DNA of 8,473 bases, taken from the NCBI GenBank assembly GCA_004553595.1, contig SFKZ01000036.1:1-8473 (forward strand), given 5' to 3'. The stretch is from Methanobrevibacter ruminantium. Lineage in GTDB: Archaea > Methanobacteriota > Methanobacteria > Methanobacteriales > Methanobacteriaceae. Positions 1-5,349 of this stretch are shown here, one piece after another; the first letter of the stretch is position 1; every line of letters begins with the position of its first letter. A program made the position numbers and the translations under genes. Under the pieces are notes generated by a model. That model ran no database searches. It saw only the letters and a list, made by a program, of their open reading frames with translations, and had not been told where the DNA came from.

Positions 1-688
1 TAGCTTTTTCTTCACAATAACTTTGGAATCTGCATTTTCTACATTTATTAGGGTTTTTAGTAGGTATAGGATCTCTTTTATCCTCAATTAACCTATGTAA
101 AAAATTGATTGTGTACCTAATATTCTGTTCATTGCTTTCATTGAATTCTTCGCTCCAGAATATGTTATCTGTTCCTCTTTGCCTCAATGCAGCGATAATT
201 GTACGGTTATCATTTCCAATCATGTTTTTAAATGCCAAGCAATAAGCACGTACCTGATTGATTGTTGAGGGATAAGCCCTATTTCCAGGTTTATCATCAA
301 TGATGATTATCTTATCGGGAGTCATACGAACTTCATCAATAAAACCGCGAATTCCATCTTCAGTATCAATGACAAACATTTCACGGGATAGGATTTCCTC
401 TTCCTTAGACAATTCAAAAGCATCCTCAAAAGTTGATGGCTGAGCAGTTTCCTTAAATTTTTCCTCTAACATGGAATGCCCTCTAGTTCCCTCAACCATT
501 TCCCGGGTTGGTGCAGTGCTGACTCCTTGACAGTATTCAAGGTACAAACTGTATTCACAATACCCTTGTGTATTTAGCCAGCTTATTGGAAAATTAGCTT
601 TTTCATTAATAATTCGAACCATCTTATAATTCTCATGAAGTTCAAAATCCATAATATTAAATTCGTCTATAATGAGTTTATTTTCCAT
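1..688 (-). CDS. Cas4/Dna2-like PD-(D/E)XK nuclease, 3' end cut off by the window
   Basis: The open frame from the ATG at 688-686 runs through the left edge, giving 229 visible residues. It has the layout of a RecB-type nuclease with an Fe-S cluster. C44 lies in YCEYSLYLEY, and GTRGH (67-71) matches the GxxxH motif. D118 (GFIDE) and D131/D132-K133 (IIIIDDK) fit the metal-binding D...(D/E)xK core, and QVRAY (145-149) is the QxxxY motif. A terminal CRKCRFQSYC (216-225) supplies the last three cysteines. Cas4 proteins are usually about 200-230 residues, so little is probably missing. A Shine-Dalgarno-like AGGGGA sits about 4 nt before the ATG. Cas4 family members are 5'-3' ssDNA exonucleases or endonucleases that trim CRISPR prespacers, but many archaeal homologues stand alone. 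No cas gene or array is visible here, so a CRISPR role is unproven. Family assignment is firm; the cellular role is not. Confidence 0.85.
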   Translation of the reverse strand, partial: MENKLIIDEFNIMDFELHENYKMVRIINEKANFPISWLNTQGYCEYSLYLEYCQGVSTAPTREMVEGTRGHSMLEEKFKETAQPSTFEDAFELSKEEEILSREMFVIDTEDGIRGFIDEVRMTPDKIIIIDDKPGNRAYPSTINQVRAYCLAFKNMIGNDNRTIIAALRQRGTDNIFWSEEFNESNEQNIRYTINFLHRLIEDKRDPIPTKNPNKCRKCRFQSYCEEKA

Positions 689-759
689 AAAATCCCCTAA
701 AAATAAAATAATTTAAAAAAAAATATAAGATAACCTAAAAAAAGAAACAAGAAAAATTA

Positions 760-795
760 AAAAAATAAAAGATAAAAGATAATAAAAATTATCTT
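760..795 (-). terminator. Hairpin plus U-rich tract after the RDD gene
   Basis: A perfect 8-bp inverted repeat (AAGATAAT, 4-nt loop, ATTATCTT at 776-795) begins 11 nt after the RDD stop codon. On the minus strand a T-rich stretch follows, including T7. The stem has little GC, so the U tracts may matter more than the hairpin. It would end the hypE-RDD transcript before the Cas4-like gene. Confidence 0.45.
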
Positions 796-806
796 CTAGC
801 GAAAAA

Positions 807-1232
807 TTAATCCGTATTCTCTTCAACAACTGTGGTTCTTGTAATGCCATCTAAAAGTCTGGCTTTGCCTGTAATTCTTCCAAGAATTACATCAATGATT
901 ATTGGGAACCAGTAAATTTTAGAAAGAGATCTAATCAATGCTTGAGAAAATGTAATGGAATAATCTCTTCCAGGCCTGCCTCTTCTTGGCACTGCTGACT
1001 TAACTTCTATAAACATCAACATTTTACCAATAGTTGCACCTATACTCTTCTCTAAAATTGTGAAATACAATAAAATCAAAATTGGAAGAACAAATACAAA
1101 ATAATGGTAAATCTGGAACATATTGAAGTAGTTTATAAAGAAATATGCGAAATAAGATACAATCCACATAAATGCAGAAACGACAAAGAAATCAAGAATA
1201 TATGCTACAACTCTTTTACCGAATAAGTCCAT
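807..1232 (-). CDS. RDD-family integral membrane protein
   Basis: This 141-residue protein matches the RDD family. KRVVAYILD supplies the N-terminal R7 and D14, SIGATIGKMLM (63-73) is the central conserved loop, and D114 lies in the last hydrophobic stretch. The C-terminal LLDGITRTTVVEE resembles the usual D..aGT.VV ending. Hydrophobic segments at about 8-35, 44-60 and 105-118 suggest three membrane spans, with a basic loop (PRRGRPGR, 82-89). RDD proteins sit in the cytoplasmic membrane; their function is mostly unknown, although some are proposed to be transporters. The ATG at 1232 is chosen over an adjacent TTG at 1235 because GGTGAT (1241-1236) is correctly spaced only for the ATG. The gene follows hypE by 40 nt on the same strand, so cotranscription is likely, but nothing in the protein ties it to hydrogenase maturation. 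Confidence 0.85.
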   Translation of the reverse strand: MDLFGKRVVAYILDFFVVSAFMWIVSYFAYFFINYFNMFQIYHYFVFVLPILILLYFTILEKSIGATIGKMLMFIEVKSAVPRRGRPGRDYSITFSQALIRSLSKIYWFPIIIDVILGRITGKARLLDGITRTTVVEENTD

Positions 1233-1235
1233 CAA

Positions 1236-1241
1236 ATCACC
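1236..1241 (-). promoter_or_regulatory. Shine-Dalgarno site GGTGAT fixing the RDD start
   Basis: GGTGAT is fully complementary to the archaeal 16S rRNA 3' tail (AUCACC). It ends 3 nt before the ATG at 1232 but directly abuts the alternative TTG, which supports the ATG. Confidence 0.7.
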
Positions 1242-1272
1242 ATCTGATTCATTTTAATTTATAAGATTTAAT

Positions 1273-2283
1273 TTAACACACTCTTGGAACAGGGTCTGCT
1301 ATAGGAGTTTCCAAAATTCTAACTCCTCCAATGCCTGTTTCAATCAATACTTTATCATCATCAATAACTTCACCAATAATAGCTGCATCCTTACCATACT
1401 TGTCGGTTTTAATAGCTGCTAACACTTCTTCAGCCTTTTCAGCTTTTACACCCATTAAAACTTTTCCTTCATTAGCAACTTCATATGGATCAATACCTAA
1501 CATCTCAGATGCTGCCCTAACTGCTTCCTTAACTGGAATGGCTTCATCCTGAAGCATGATTCCGACACCGGATTTTCTCGCCATTTCATTAATGCAGTTT
1601 GCAAGACCTCCACGGGTAGGGTCTTTCATAGCAGTTACTCCACCCACTTCAAGAGCTTTGGAAATGATTCCCCACATTGGAGCTACATCAGATTTCAATT
1701 CAGTTTCAAATCCGAAACCTTCCCTAAAGGACATTAAACTCATTCCATGGTCTCCAACACTACCTGTGATTATTATCTTATCTCCAACACTTAATGTAGA
1801 ATCCTTAATAACTTCTCCTTTTTTGGCTATTCCAATACCAGTAGTTACAATAACAATGCCGTCAAGCTTGTCCTGTTCCATTACTTTAGTGTCTCCAGTG
1901 ATTACTGCAACATCAGCCTCTTCACAGGCATCACTTAAAGATTTAATGATCTTATCCAAGTCTTCAATTGGAAAACCTTCCTGTAAGATCATTGCATTTG
2001 AAATAGCTAAAGGCTTTGCACCCATTACAGAAACATCGTTTATAGTTCCTGCTGCTGAAATTCTTCCAATATCTCCACCTGGGAAGAACAATGGGTTTAC
2101 GGTATGACCATCAGTTGTTACAACAATCTCATAATCTCCAAGAGGTATTGTTGCACCATCATCCAATGCATCTAAACCGTATCCTCCTTCAACTGATTTT
2201 TTTGATAAATTATTTAGAATGGTCTGTGAGATTAAATTTCCCATAACTTCTCCACCAGCACCATGTGACATTCCTATCTTCAT
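1273..2283 (-). CDS. hypE: HypE, [NiFe]-hydrogenase maturation protein (thiocyanate carrier)
   Basis: At 336 residues this is a full-length HypE. It has the AIR-synthase/PurM-like two-domain fold signatures: SHGAGG near the N terminus, TDGHTVNPLFFPGGDIG (57-73), NDVSVMGAKP (82-91), GDTKV (130-134), DPTRGG (221-226) and NEGK (271-274). It ends in PRVC with C336 as the last residue. In the family this terminal cysteine is carbamoylated by HypF, and HypE dehydrates it with ATP to a thiocyanate. The cyanide then goes to iron held by HypC-HypD, building the Fe(CN)2CO centre. In a methanogen the clients would be enzymes such as the F420-reducing and Mvh-type hydrogenases (inference). The ATG is preceded by AAGGAG at good spacing. 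None of hypA, B, C, D or F lies nearby, so the hyp genes are dispersed. The RDD gene follows after 40 nt. Confidence 0.97.
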   Translation of the reverse strand: MKIGMSHGAGGEVMGNLISQTILNNLSKKSVEGGYGLDALDDGATIPLGDYEIVVTTDGHTVNPLFFPGGDIGRISAAGTINDVSVMGAKPLAISNAMILQEGFPIEDLDKIIKSLSDACEEADVAVITGDTKVMEQDKLDGIVIVTTGIGIAKKGEVIKDSTLSVGDKIIITGSVGDHGMSLMSFREGFGFETELKSDVAPMWGIISKALEVGGVTAMKDPTRGGLANCINEMARKSGVGIMLQDEAIPVKEAVRAASEMLGIDPYEVANEGKVLMGVKAEKAEEVLAAIKTDKYGKDAAIIGEVIDDDKVLIETGIGGVRILETPIADPVPRVC

Positions 2284-2344
2284 TTTATCTCCTTAATGTT
2301 AATAATTAAAATAAATAACAAGCAAAATTAATATCTTGCTCAAA

Positions 2345-2354
2345 CTTATAAAAG
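2345..2354 (-). promoter_or_regulatory. Candidate TATA box for hypE
   Basis: On the minus strand CTTTTATAAG lies about 67 nt upstream of the hypE ATG. Transcription starting about 25 nt downstream would leave a leader of about 40 nt containing the AAGGAG site. Other TATA-like strings occur further upstream (around 2370-2430), so this choice is tentative. Confidence 0.35.
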
Positions 2355-2460
2355 ATTCATAATATCTTCAATAGTTTATAACATTATAATATATCTAATT
2401 AATATTAAATAAGTATTTGCAATTTTATAAAGAAATTGAAAATAAAATACAGGGCAGAAA

Positions 2461-2636
2461 AAAAAATAGAAAAAATACTAAAAAGTAGTAAAGATTATTT
2501 AAAAAAAGCAAAAAGAATACTGAAAATCTGTGTAAAATAATTAAAAGTAGTTAAAAAAGTAAGTTAAAAAGTGAATAAAAAGTAGTTAAAAAAGTGTAAT
2601 AAAGTAAAATAAATAAAAAAAGATAGAATAACAGAA
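2461..2636 (-). terminator. Multi-tract U-rich termination region after rps8e
   Basis: This occupies the rps8e side of the 353-nt gap between hypE and rps8e. The minus strand reads as a series of T5-T7 runs, starting about 15 nt after the rps8e stop, as expected for archaeal U-tract termination of a strongly expressed gene. The rest of the gap (2284-2460) holds hypE upstream sequence with several TATA-like strings; I see no gene or structured RNA there. Confidence 0.5.
2543..2595. repeat. 18-bp direct repeat within the rps8e terminator region
   Basis: AAAAGTAGTTAAAAAAGT occurs at 2543-2560 and again without mismatch at 2578-2595, a 35-nt period. A shorter related copy (AAAAGTAGTA) lies at 2481-2490. 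On the minus strand each copy carries T6 and T4 runs, so the repetition multiplies U tracts. Confidence 0.6.
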
Positions 2637-3014
2637 TTATTCTACAATAACTCCGTTAACAACACCATCTTGACCCGGTCTGGAGGTAACTTTTGCGTGA
2701 CCTAATTCGGTTTCTACAATAGCACCTTTGGTGATGATGTTCCTTCTTACGTAGTTAGGGTTAGCACTGTTTTCAATTACGTTTAAGATTTCCACAGTGT
2801 GAGCTTTACCGTCAGCATCGATAACGTTGATTTGGTTTTCGAATGCTAATCTGTGTTTTTCGTTTCCACCACGTGTTCTGATTTTTCTTAATTTTTTCTC
2901 ACCTAATCTGGTTTCTGCAGATTCTCTACCTAATTCAGATTTCCTTTTACCACGGTTTGCAACTCTTCTAGCACCAGATGGAGATCTGGTTGATTTTCCT
3001 TGACAAATAGCCAT
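2637..3014 (-). CDS. rps8e: Small-subunit ribosomal protein S8e
   Basis: The 125-residue product has the size and pattern of archaeal S8e, a 30S protein shared by archaea and eukaryotes and absent from bacteria. The N-terminal half is basic (SPSGARRVANRGKRKSELGR), as expected for an rRNA-binding extension. The segment IRTRGGNEKHR (45-55) and the C-terminal NPNYVRRNIITKGAIVETELG are characteristic, and VTSRPGQDG follows in the typical C-terminal barrel. The ATG has AAGGAGAT upstream with an 8-nt gap from GGAG. It lies alone between long non-coding stretches, apparently as its own transcription unit, with a promoter candidate close upstream and a long U-rich terminator region downstream. Confidence 0.97.
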   Translation of the reverse strand: MAICQGKSTRSPSGARRVANRGKRKSELGRESAETRLGEKKLRKIRTRGGNEKHRLAFENQINVIDADGKAHTVEILNVIENSANPNYVRRNIITKGAIVETELGHAKVTSRPGQDGVVNGVIVE

Positions 3015-3055
3015 AACAATATCTCCTTATATTATTTTTTCCGTAATCTATGCAA

Positions 3056-3071
3056 TTATTAAATTTTTTCC
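3056..3071 (-). promoter_or_regulatory. Candidate BRE/TATA element for rps8e
   Basis: The minus strand reads GGAAAAAATTTAATAA: an A-rich BRE-like string directly followed by TTTAATAA. A start about 25 nt downstream (near 3035) gives a leader of about 20 nt that still contains AAGGAG. This is a short-leader alternative to the stronger TATA region at 3301-3332. Confidence 0.4.
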
Positions 3072-3136
3072 ATAAGATCCAAGTTAAATTTACATAAAGT
3101 AATCTAATGGAATAAGTTTTCTAAAATATGAAACTC

Positions 3137-3161
3137 AAAAAACAAGCTTCCGCTTTGCTTG
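3137..3161 (-). terminator. Hairpin with U6 tail upstream of rps8e
   Basis: On the minus strand CAAGCAAAGCGGAAGCTTG is followed at once by T6 (3142-3137). It folds as CAAGC/GCTTG with a 9-nt loop, or as AAGC-GGAA-GCTT, where GGAA is a GNRA tetraloop, extended by C-G and A-T pairs around one bulged A. Both forms look like a factor-independent terminator and are notably GC-rich for this region. It lies 123 nt upstream of rps8e and more than 300 nt past the HAD stop, so neither gene obviously needs it. Confidence 0.5.
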
Positions 3162-3303
3162 ATAAGAGATAAATTCAATAAAAATTTATTTTCAAATGAT
3201 TATTAAATTTATTTTTGATTTATTTTTTTAAATATTGAGAATAAGATTCTCATAAATAAGCAAGTTAATTAATGATTCTTACTGCAAGATAAAATAAGAA
3301 TGT
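3137..3303 (-). ncRNA. Candidate small RNA or attenuated leader (unrecognised)
   Basis: The span is defined by a strong TATA region (3301-3332) at the upstream end and the hairpin-U6 at 3137-3161 at the downstream end, about 165 nt apart on the minus strand. Inside is a 6-bp hairpin GAGAAT/ATTCTC with a 3-nt loop (3237-3251). I do not recognise the RNA family: it does not resemble RNase P RNA or 7S RNA, and it is too AT-rich to be a tRNA. It could equally be the first part of a long rps8e leader. The rest of the 3015-3478 gap holds rps8e upstream sequence and HAD termination tracts. Confidence 0.3.
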
Positions 3304-3332
3304 ATATATTTATATTCAAAACTATATATAAA
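3301..3332 (-). promoter_or_regulatory. Strong double TATA region
   Basis: The minus strand carries TTTATATATAG (from 3332) and, some 20 nt further on, GAATATAAATATATAC. Both match archaeal TATA boxes well; the second has a GAA-containing BRE-like string before it. Predicted starts fall at about 3275-3305. No protein gene begins within 290 nt downstream, so the target is either a long rps8e leader or a small RNA. Confidence 0.45.
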
Positions 3333-3348
3333 GGTAACTATTTTCAGA

Positions 3349-3478
3349 CCTTAAAAAATTAAAAAATAAGGAATGAATATTGAAATAGAACTAAAAAATT
3401 AAATAATTTAAAAAGATTAAAAAAATAGAAATAAAAAATGAAAAAATAGGATAATGATAACAGACATATGAAAAATGT
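3349..3478 (-). terminator. U-rich termination region after the HAD gene
   Basis: Immediately past the HAD stop the minus strand has repeated T5-T7 runs, ending with a weak CCTTA/TAAGG inverted repeat (3349-3371) whose loop is itself T-rich. This fits archaeal U-tract termination of the HAD transcript. Confidence 0.45.
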
Positions 3479-4159
3479 TTATAAAACAGTATCCACATCA
3501 GAAATACTGTCCAAAACAATGATGTCAATGTCTTCTTCATTCACTCTTTCTTTTTCTTCTTCATCTAAAGTGGAATTTACAAGAATAGCGCTCATCCCTG
3601 CATTAACTGCTCCCATACAGTCAACATCCAATTTATTTCCAATCATAACGCTTTTTTTAACGTCACATGCCATTCTTCTGCATGCTTCAATATATATTTC
3701 AGGATCTGGCTTTTCAACTCCCACTTCTTCTGAAGTGATTACAATGTCAAAAAAGTGGTACAAATTCAATCTGACCAATTTTTCCCATTGCTTAATAGTG
3801 ATTCCATTAGTAATTGCACCTAATTTATACCCTTTACTTTTAAGGTAAATCAATATTGCACTTGTTCTAGGGAATGGTCTTAAAAGAGCAAATTTGACAT
3901 TGTGATATGTTGTCATTCCAATAGCTACTAAGAGAGGATCTTCCTTTCCTAAAACTTCTTCTGTTAAGATATTGAAGTGTCTAGAATAGTTTGAACCTTT
4001 CTCTTTAATAATATCCTTTAATAAGTCATATGCTTCATCTTGCTCTAAAGGCAAACCATTGTTGCACATACTTTCAATAGCTGCATGTCTTGCTAAATCA
4101 GCAAAGCTTGAAGTGTCTACAAGGGTATCATCAATATCAAAAAATACTGCTTTTGTCAT
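3479..4159 (-). CDS. HAD-superfamily hydrolase, subfamily IA-like (probable phosphatase)
   Basis: The 226-residue product carries the four HAD motifs. Motif I is FFDIDDTLVD (D8 nucleophile, D10 acid/base, T12), motif II is AITNG (T117), motif III is K150 in EKPDP, and motif IV is GNKLDVD (174-180). The helical insert between motifs I and II (about 17-95) is a C1 cap. Such soluble enzymes remove phosphate from small metabolites through an aspartyl-phosphate with Mg2+; the substrate cannot be read from sequence. The first acidic residue of the common GDxxxxD motif IV is Asn (N175) here, while D178 and D180 remain. The ATG at 4159 is preferred to an upstream TTG at 4189 because GGTGT lies 4 nt before the ATG and the protein then starts just before motif I. 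Upstream lies a tandem promoter-like repeat; polB2 is 186 nt away on the same strand. Confidence 0.9.
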   Translation of the reverse strand: MTKAVFFDIDDTLVDTSSFADLARHAAIESMCNNGLPLEQDEAYDLLKDIIKEKGSNYSRHFNILTEEVLGKEDPLLVAIGMTTYHNVKFALLRPFPRTSAILIYLKSKGYKLGAITNGITIKQWEKLVRLNLYHFFDIVITSEEVGVEKPDPEIYIEACRRMACDVKKSVMIGNKLDVDCMGAVNAGMSAILVNSTLDEEEKERVNEEDIDIIVLDSISDVDTVL

Positions 4160-4163
4160 TATT

Positions 4164-4168
4164 ACACC
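4164..4168 (-). promoter_or_regulatory. Shine-Dalgarno site GGTGT fixing the HAD start
   Basis: GGTGT with a 4-nt spacer precedes the ATG at 4159. The identical motif and spacing precede polB2 (5031-5035) and pheS (8164-8168), which supports the shorter start over the TTG at 4189. Confidence 0.65.
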
Positions 4169-4205
4169 AAATACTAAATATTTAAGCAATTAAGCATTAA
4201 ATTTC

Positions 4206-4257
4206 ATTTCAATAATATATTTAATTTCAATAATATATTTAATTTCAATAATATATA
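4206..4257 (-). repeat. 18-bp tandem repeat duplicating a BRE/TATA-like element
   Basis: The unit ATTTCAATAATATATTTA (plus strand) occurs at 4206-4223 and 4224-4241, with 16 nt of a third copy at 4242-4257, without mismatch. On the minus strand each junction reads GAAATTAAATATAT: a GAAAT BRE-like string followed by an AT-rich TATA-like box. The array thus presents two complete elements 18 bp apart and a third TATA. The one nearest the gene predicts a start near 4194, about 35 nt before the HAD ATG. Confidence 0.7.
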
Positions 4258-4345
4258 ATTCTATATTTATTTTATTATTATATAAAAATTCCTAAAGAAA
4301 ATTATCCATCCATTCAAATATTTCCAAATTAAAATCAATAGAGAA

Positions 4346-5026
4346 TTAGAAGAAAGCATCTAAACTTTGTTGTCTTTCATTGGAAGATAATTCCCTTAAT
4401 CTATCCTTATCATAACCTAAAGGTTCCATCATCCTTGAAACAGCAGGAATCAACTGATTTTCAATATAGTATTCCTTATCATACTCAATTCCTTCACTAT
4501 ATTCATAAGGAACTGCTCTCTGGCTTATTGAACCTTTTCCCTTAGCTATAATATACTGAACAATGGTTCCTTTACCTACCTTGATTCCATGAGATTCTAT
4601 CTCACGAGCAGCAATTACATGAGGACCAACCTGTTTGTAATCATCAAGATTTTTGGTGATTTGAGTATGTATAACAAGTTCCTTCATATCCAAATTGCCT
4701 GATTTGATTTGTTTAAGAACTTTACTAATGATTTTTTCAGCCTTCTTAACATTACCCTCTTCCAAAATAGCCATTAAGATATCTTCCTGAGTTTTCTTTG
4801 CAATTGGAGCCCAATCTCTTCTAACAAGCTCTAATCCTTTTGCAATGATTTTTCCATCTTCGATTACAGCATATCTTTTTTTGCTAACAAAGAACCCTCT
4901 CCTATAGAATCCTTCAAATTCCAATTCCATTGTATCAGGTAAAGATCCATTAAAATAGTATAAAAACTTATCCTTTTGCACCTTTATCTCATTTTCAATA
5001 GCTATTTGTTCAGGGGATTCAATCAT
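4346..5026 (-). CDS. polB2: Family-B DNA polymerase, C-terminal subunit of split PolB (PolB2)
   Basis: This 226-residue protein is the end of a B-family replicative polymerase, not a broken gene. It has its own ATG with GGTGT 4 nt upstream. SKKRYAVIEDGKI (48-60) contains the KKxY motif, which normally follows the catalytic DTD motif C, and LVRRDWAPIAKKTQ (67-80) is the typical thumb entry. VGPHVIAAR, GTIVQYIIAKGKG and the EYDKEYYIENQLIPAVSRM stretch are standard thumb sequences. The last eight residues, QQSLDAFF, match the PIP box QxxLxxFF that binds the PCNA clamp. The exonuclease domain and motifs A, B and C must be in a separate PolB1 gene outside the window; this split is known from Methanothermobacter (MTH1208/MTH208). 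Together the two chains would form the active polymerase. The next gene downstream is the HAD hydrolase. Confidence 0.95.
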   Translation of the reverse strand: MIESPEQIAIENEIKVQKDKFLYYFNGSLPDTMELEFEGFYRRGFFVSKKRYAVIEDGKIIAKGLELVRRDWAPIAKKTQEDILMAILEEGNVKKAEKIISKVLKQIKSGNLDMKELVIHTQITKNLDDYKQVGPHVIAAREIESHGIKVGKGTIVQYIIAKGKGSISQRAVPYEYSEGIEYDKEYYIENQLIPAVSRMMEPLGYDKDRLRELSSNERQQSLDAFF

Positions 5027-5141
5027 TTTTACACCTAAAAAATCATTATTCTATACAAGTATATCTTTTTTATCTTTTTAATAAATGTTTTTAATATTGC
5101 ACTTGATTAAATTTGAAAATTATTTTTTAGACTTATCTCCT

Positions 5142-5196
5142 TAATATCTATCTAATATCTATCTAATATCTATCAAATATCTATCAAATAGATATT
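5142..5196. repeat. 11-bp tandem repeats ending in a 9-bp-arm inverted repeat
   Basis: TAATATCTATC is repeated exactly at 5142-5152, 5153-5163 and 5164-5174, with a fourth copy (first base A) at 5175-5185. The array ends in an inverted repeat, AATATCTAT - CAA - ATAGATATT (5176-5196). An 11-bp period places equal bases on one face of the helix, suiting cooperative protein binding. Two more ATATCTA copies follow at about 5214-5226. It lies in the divergent region between polB2 and the winged-helix gene; it may be an operator array. The 5027-5141 part of this 323-nt gap is polB2 upstream sequence without a clear promoter. Confidence 0.75.
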
Positions 5197-5228
5197 ATGA
5201 ACTTAAACATTTAATATCTAATATCTAA

Positions 5229-5240
5229 CTTAATATTAAG
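5229..5240. promoter_or_regulatory. 12-bp perfect palindrome
   Basis: CTTAATATTAAG is a perfect dyad just beyond the ATATCTA repeats and about 110 nt upstream of the winged-helix ATG. It could bind a dimeric regulator, but AT-rich palindromes of this length also arise by chance. Confidence 0.3.
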
Positions 5241-5300
5241 AATAGTAATATATATTAAACTCATATTGAATTCTAATAAAAAATAAATACAATAAAGTTC

Positions 5301-5337
5301 AATATAATAAAAACAGTTTAATATAATAAAAACAGTT
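5301..5337 (+). repeat. 18-bp direct repeat directly upstream of the winged-helix gene
   Basis: AATATAATAAAAACAGTT occurs at 5301-5318 and 5320-5337, a 19-bp period, and the second copy abuts the GAAGGGAT ribosome-binding site. Each copy contains a TATA-like AATATAAT; the first predicts a start near 5330. The position, overlapping the core promoter and leader, would suit autoregulation by the encoded regulator. Confidence 0.65.
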
Positions 5338-5349
5338 GAAGGGATTACT

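Noticed and set aside
1556..2107. 183-codon open frame on the plus strand (and a smaller one at 1331-1552)
   Set aside because: Both lie antisense inside hypE, which has clear family motifs; the Ser/Pro/Ile-rich translations are typical of reversed coding sequence.
2321..2340. AGCAA/TTGCT inverted repeat near the hypE transcription start
   Set aside because: Only 5 bp with an 11-nt loop in very AT-rich DNA; no better than chance.
3205..3252. 14-codon ATG frame inside the candidate small RNA
   Set aside because: No ribosome-binding site and a low-complexity Lys/Ile product; not supportable as a gene.
3468..3848. 126-codon plus-strand frame
   Set aside because: Antisense to the HAD gene, whose catalytic motifs fix the coding strand.
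4160..4189. TTG start adding 10 residues to the HAD protein
   Set aside because: There is no ribosome-binding site at that position, while the ATG at 4159 has GGTGT at 4 nt; the extra residues precede the normal family start.
5142..5337. Possible CRISPR array or replication origin
   Set aside because: Repeat units are 11 and 19 bp with no unique spacers, so not CRISPR. No cdc6/orc1 gene or recognisable ORB-type motif is present, so an origin is not supported despite the AT-rich repeats near a polymerase gene.
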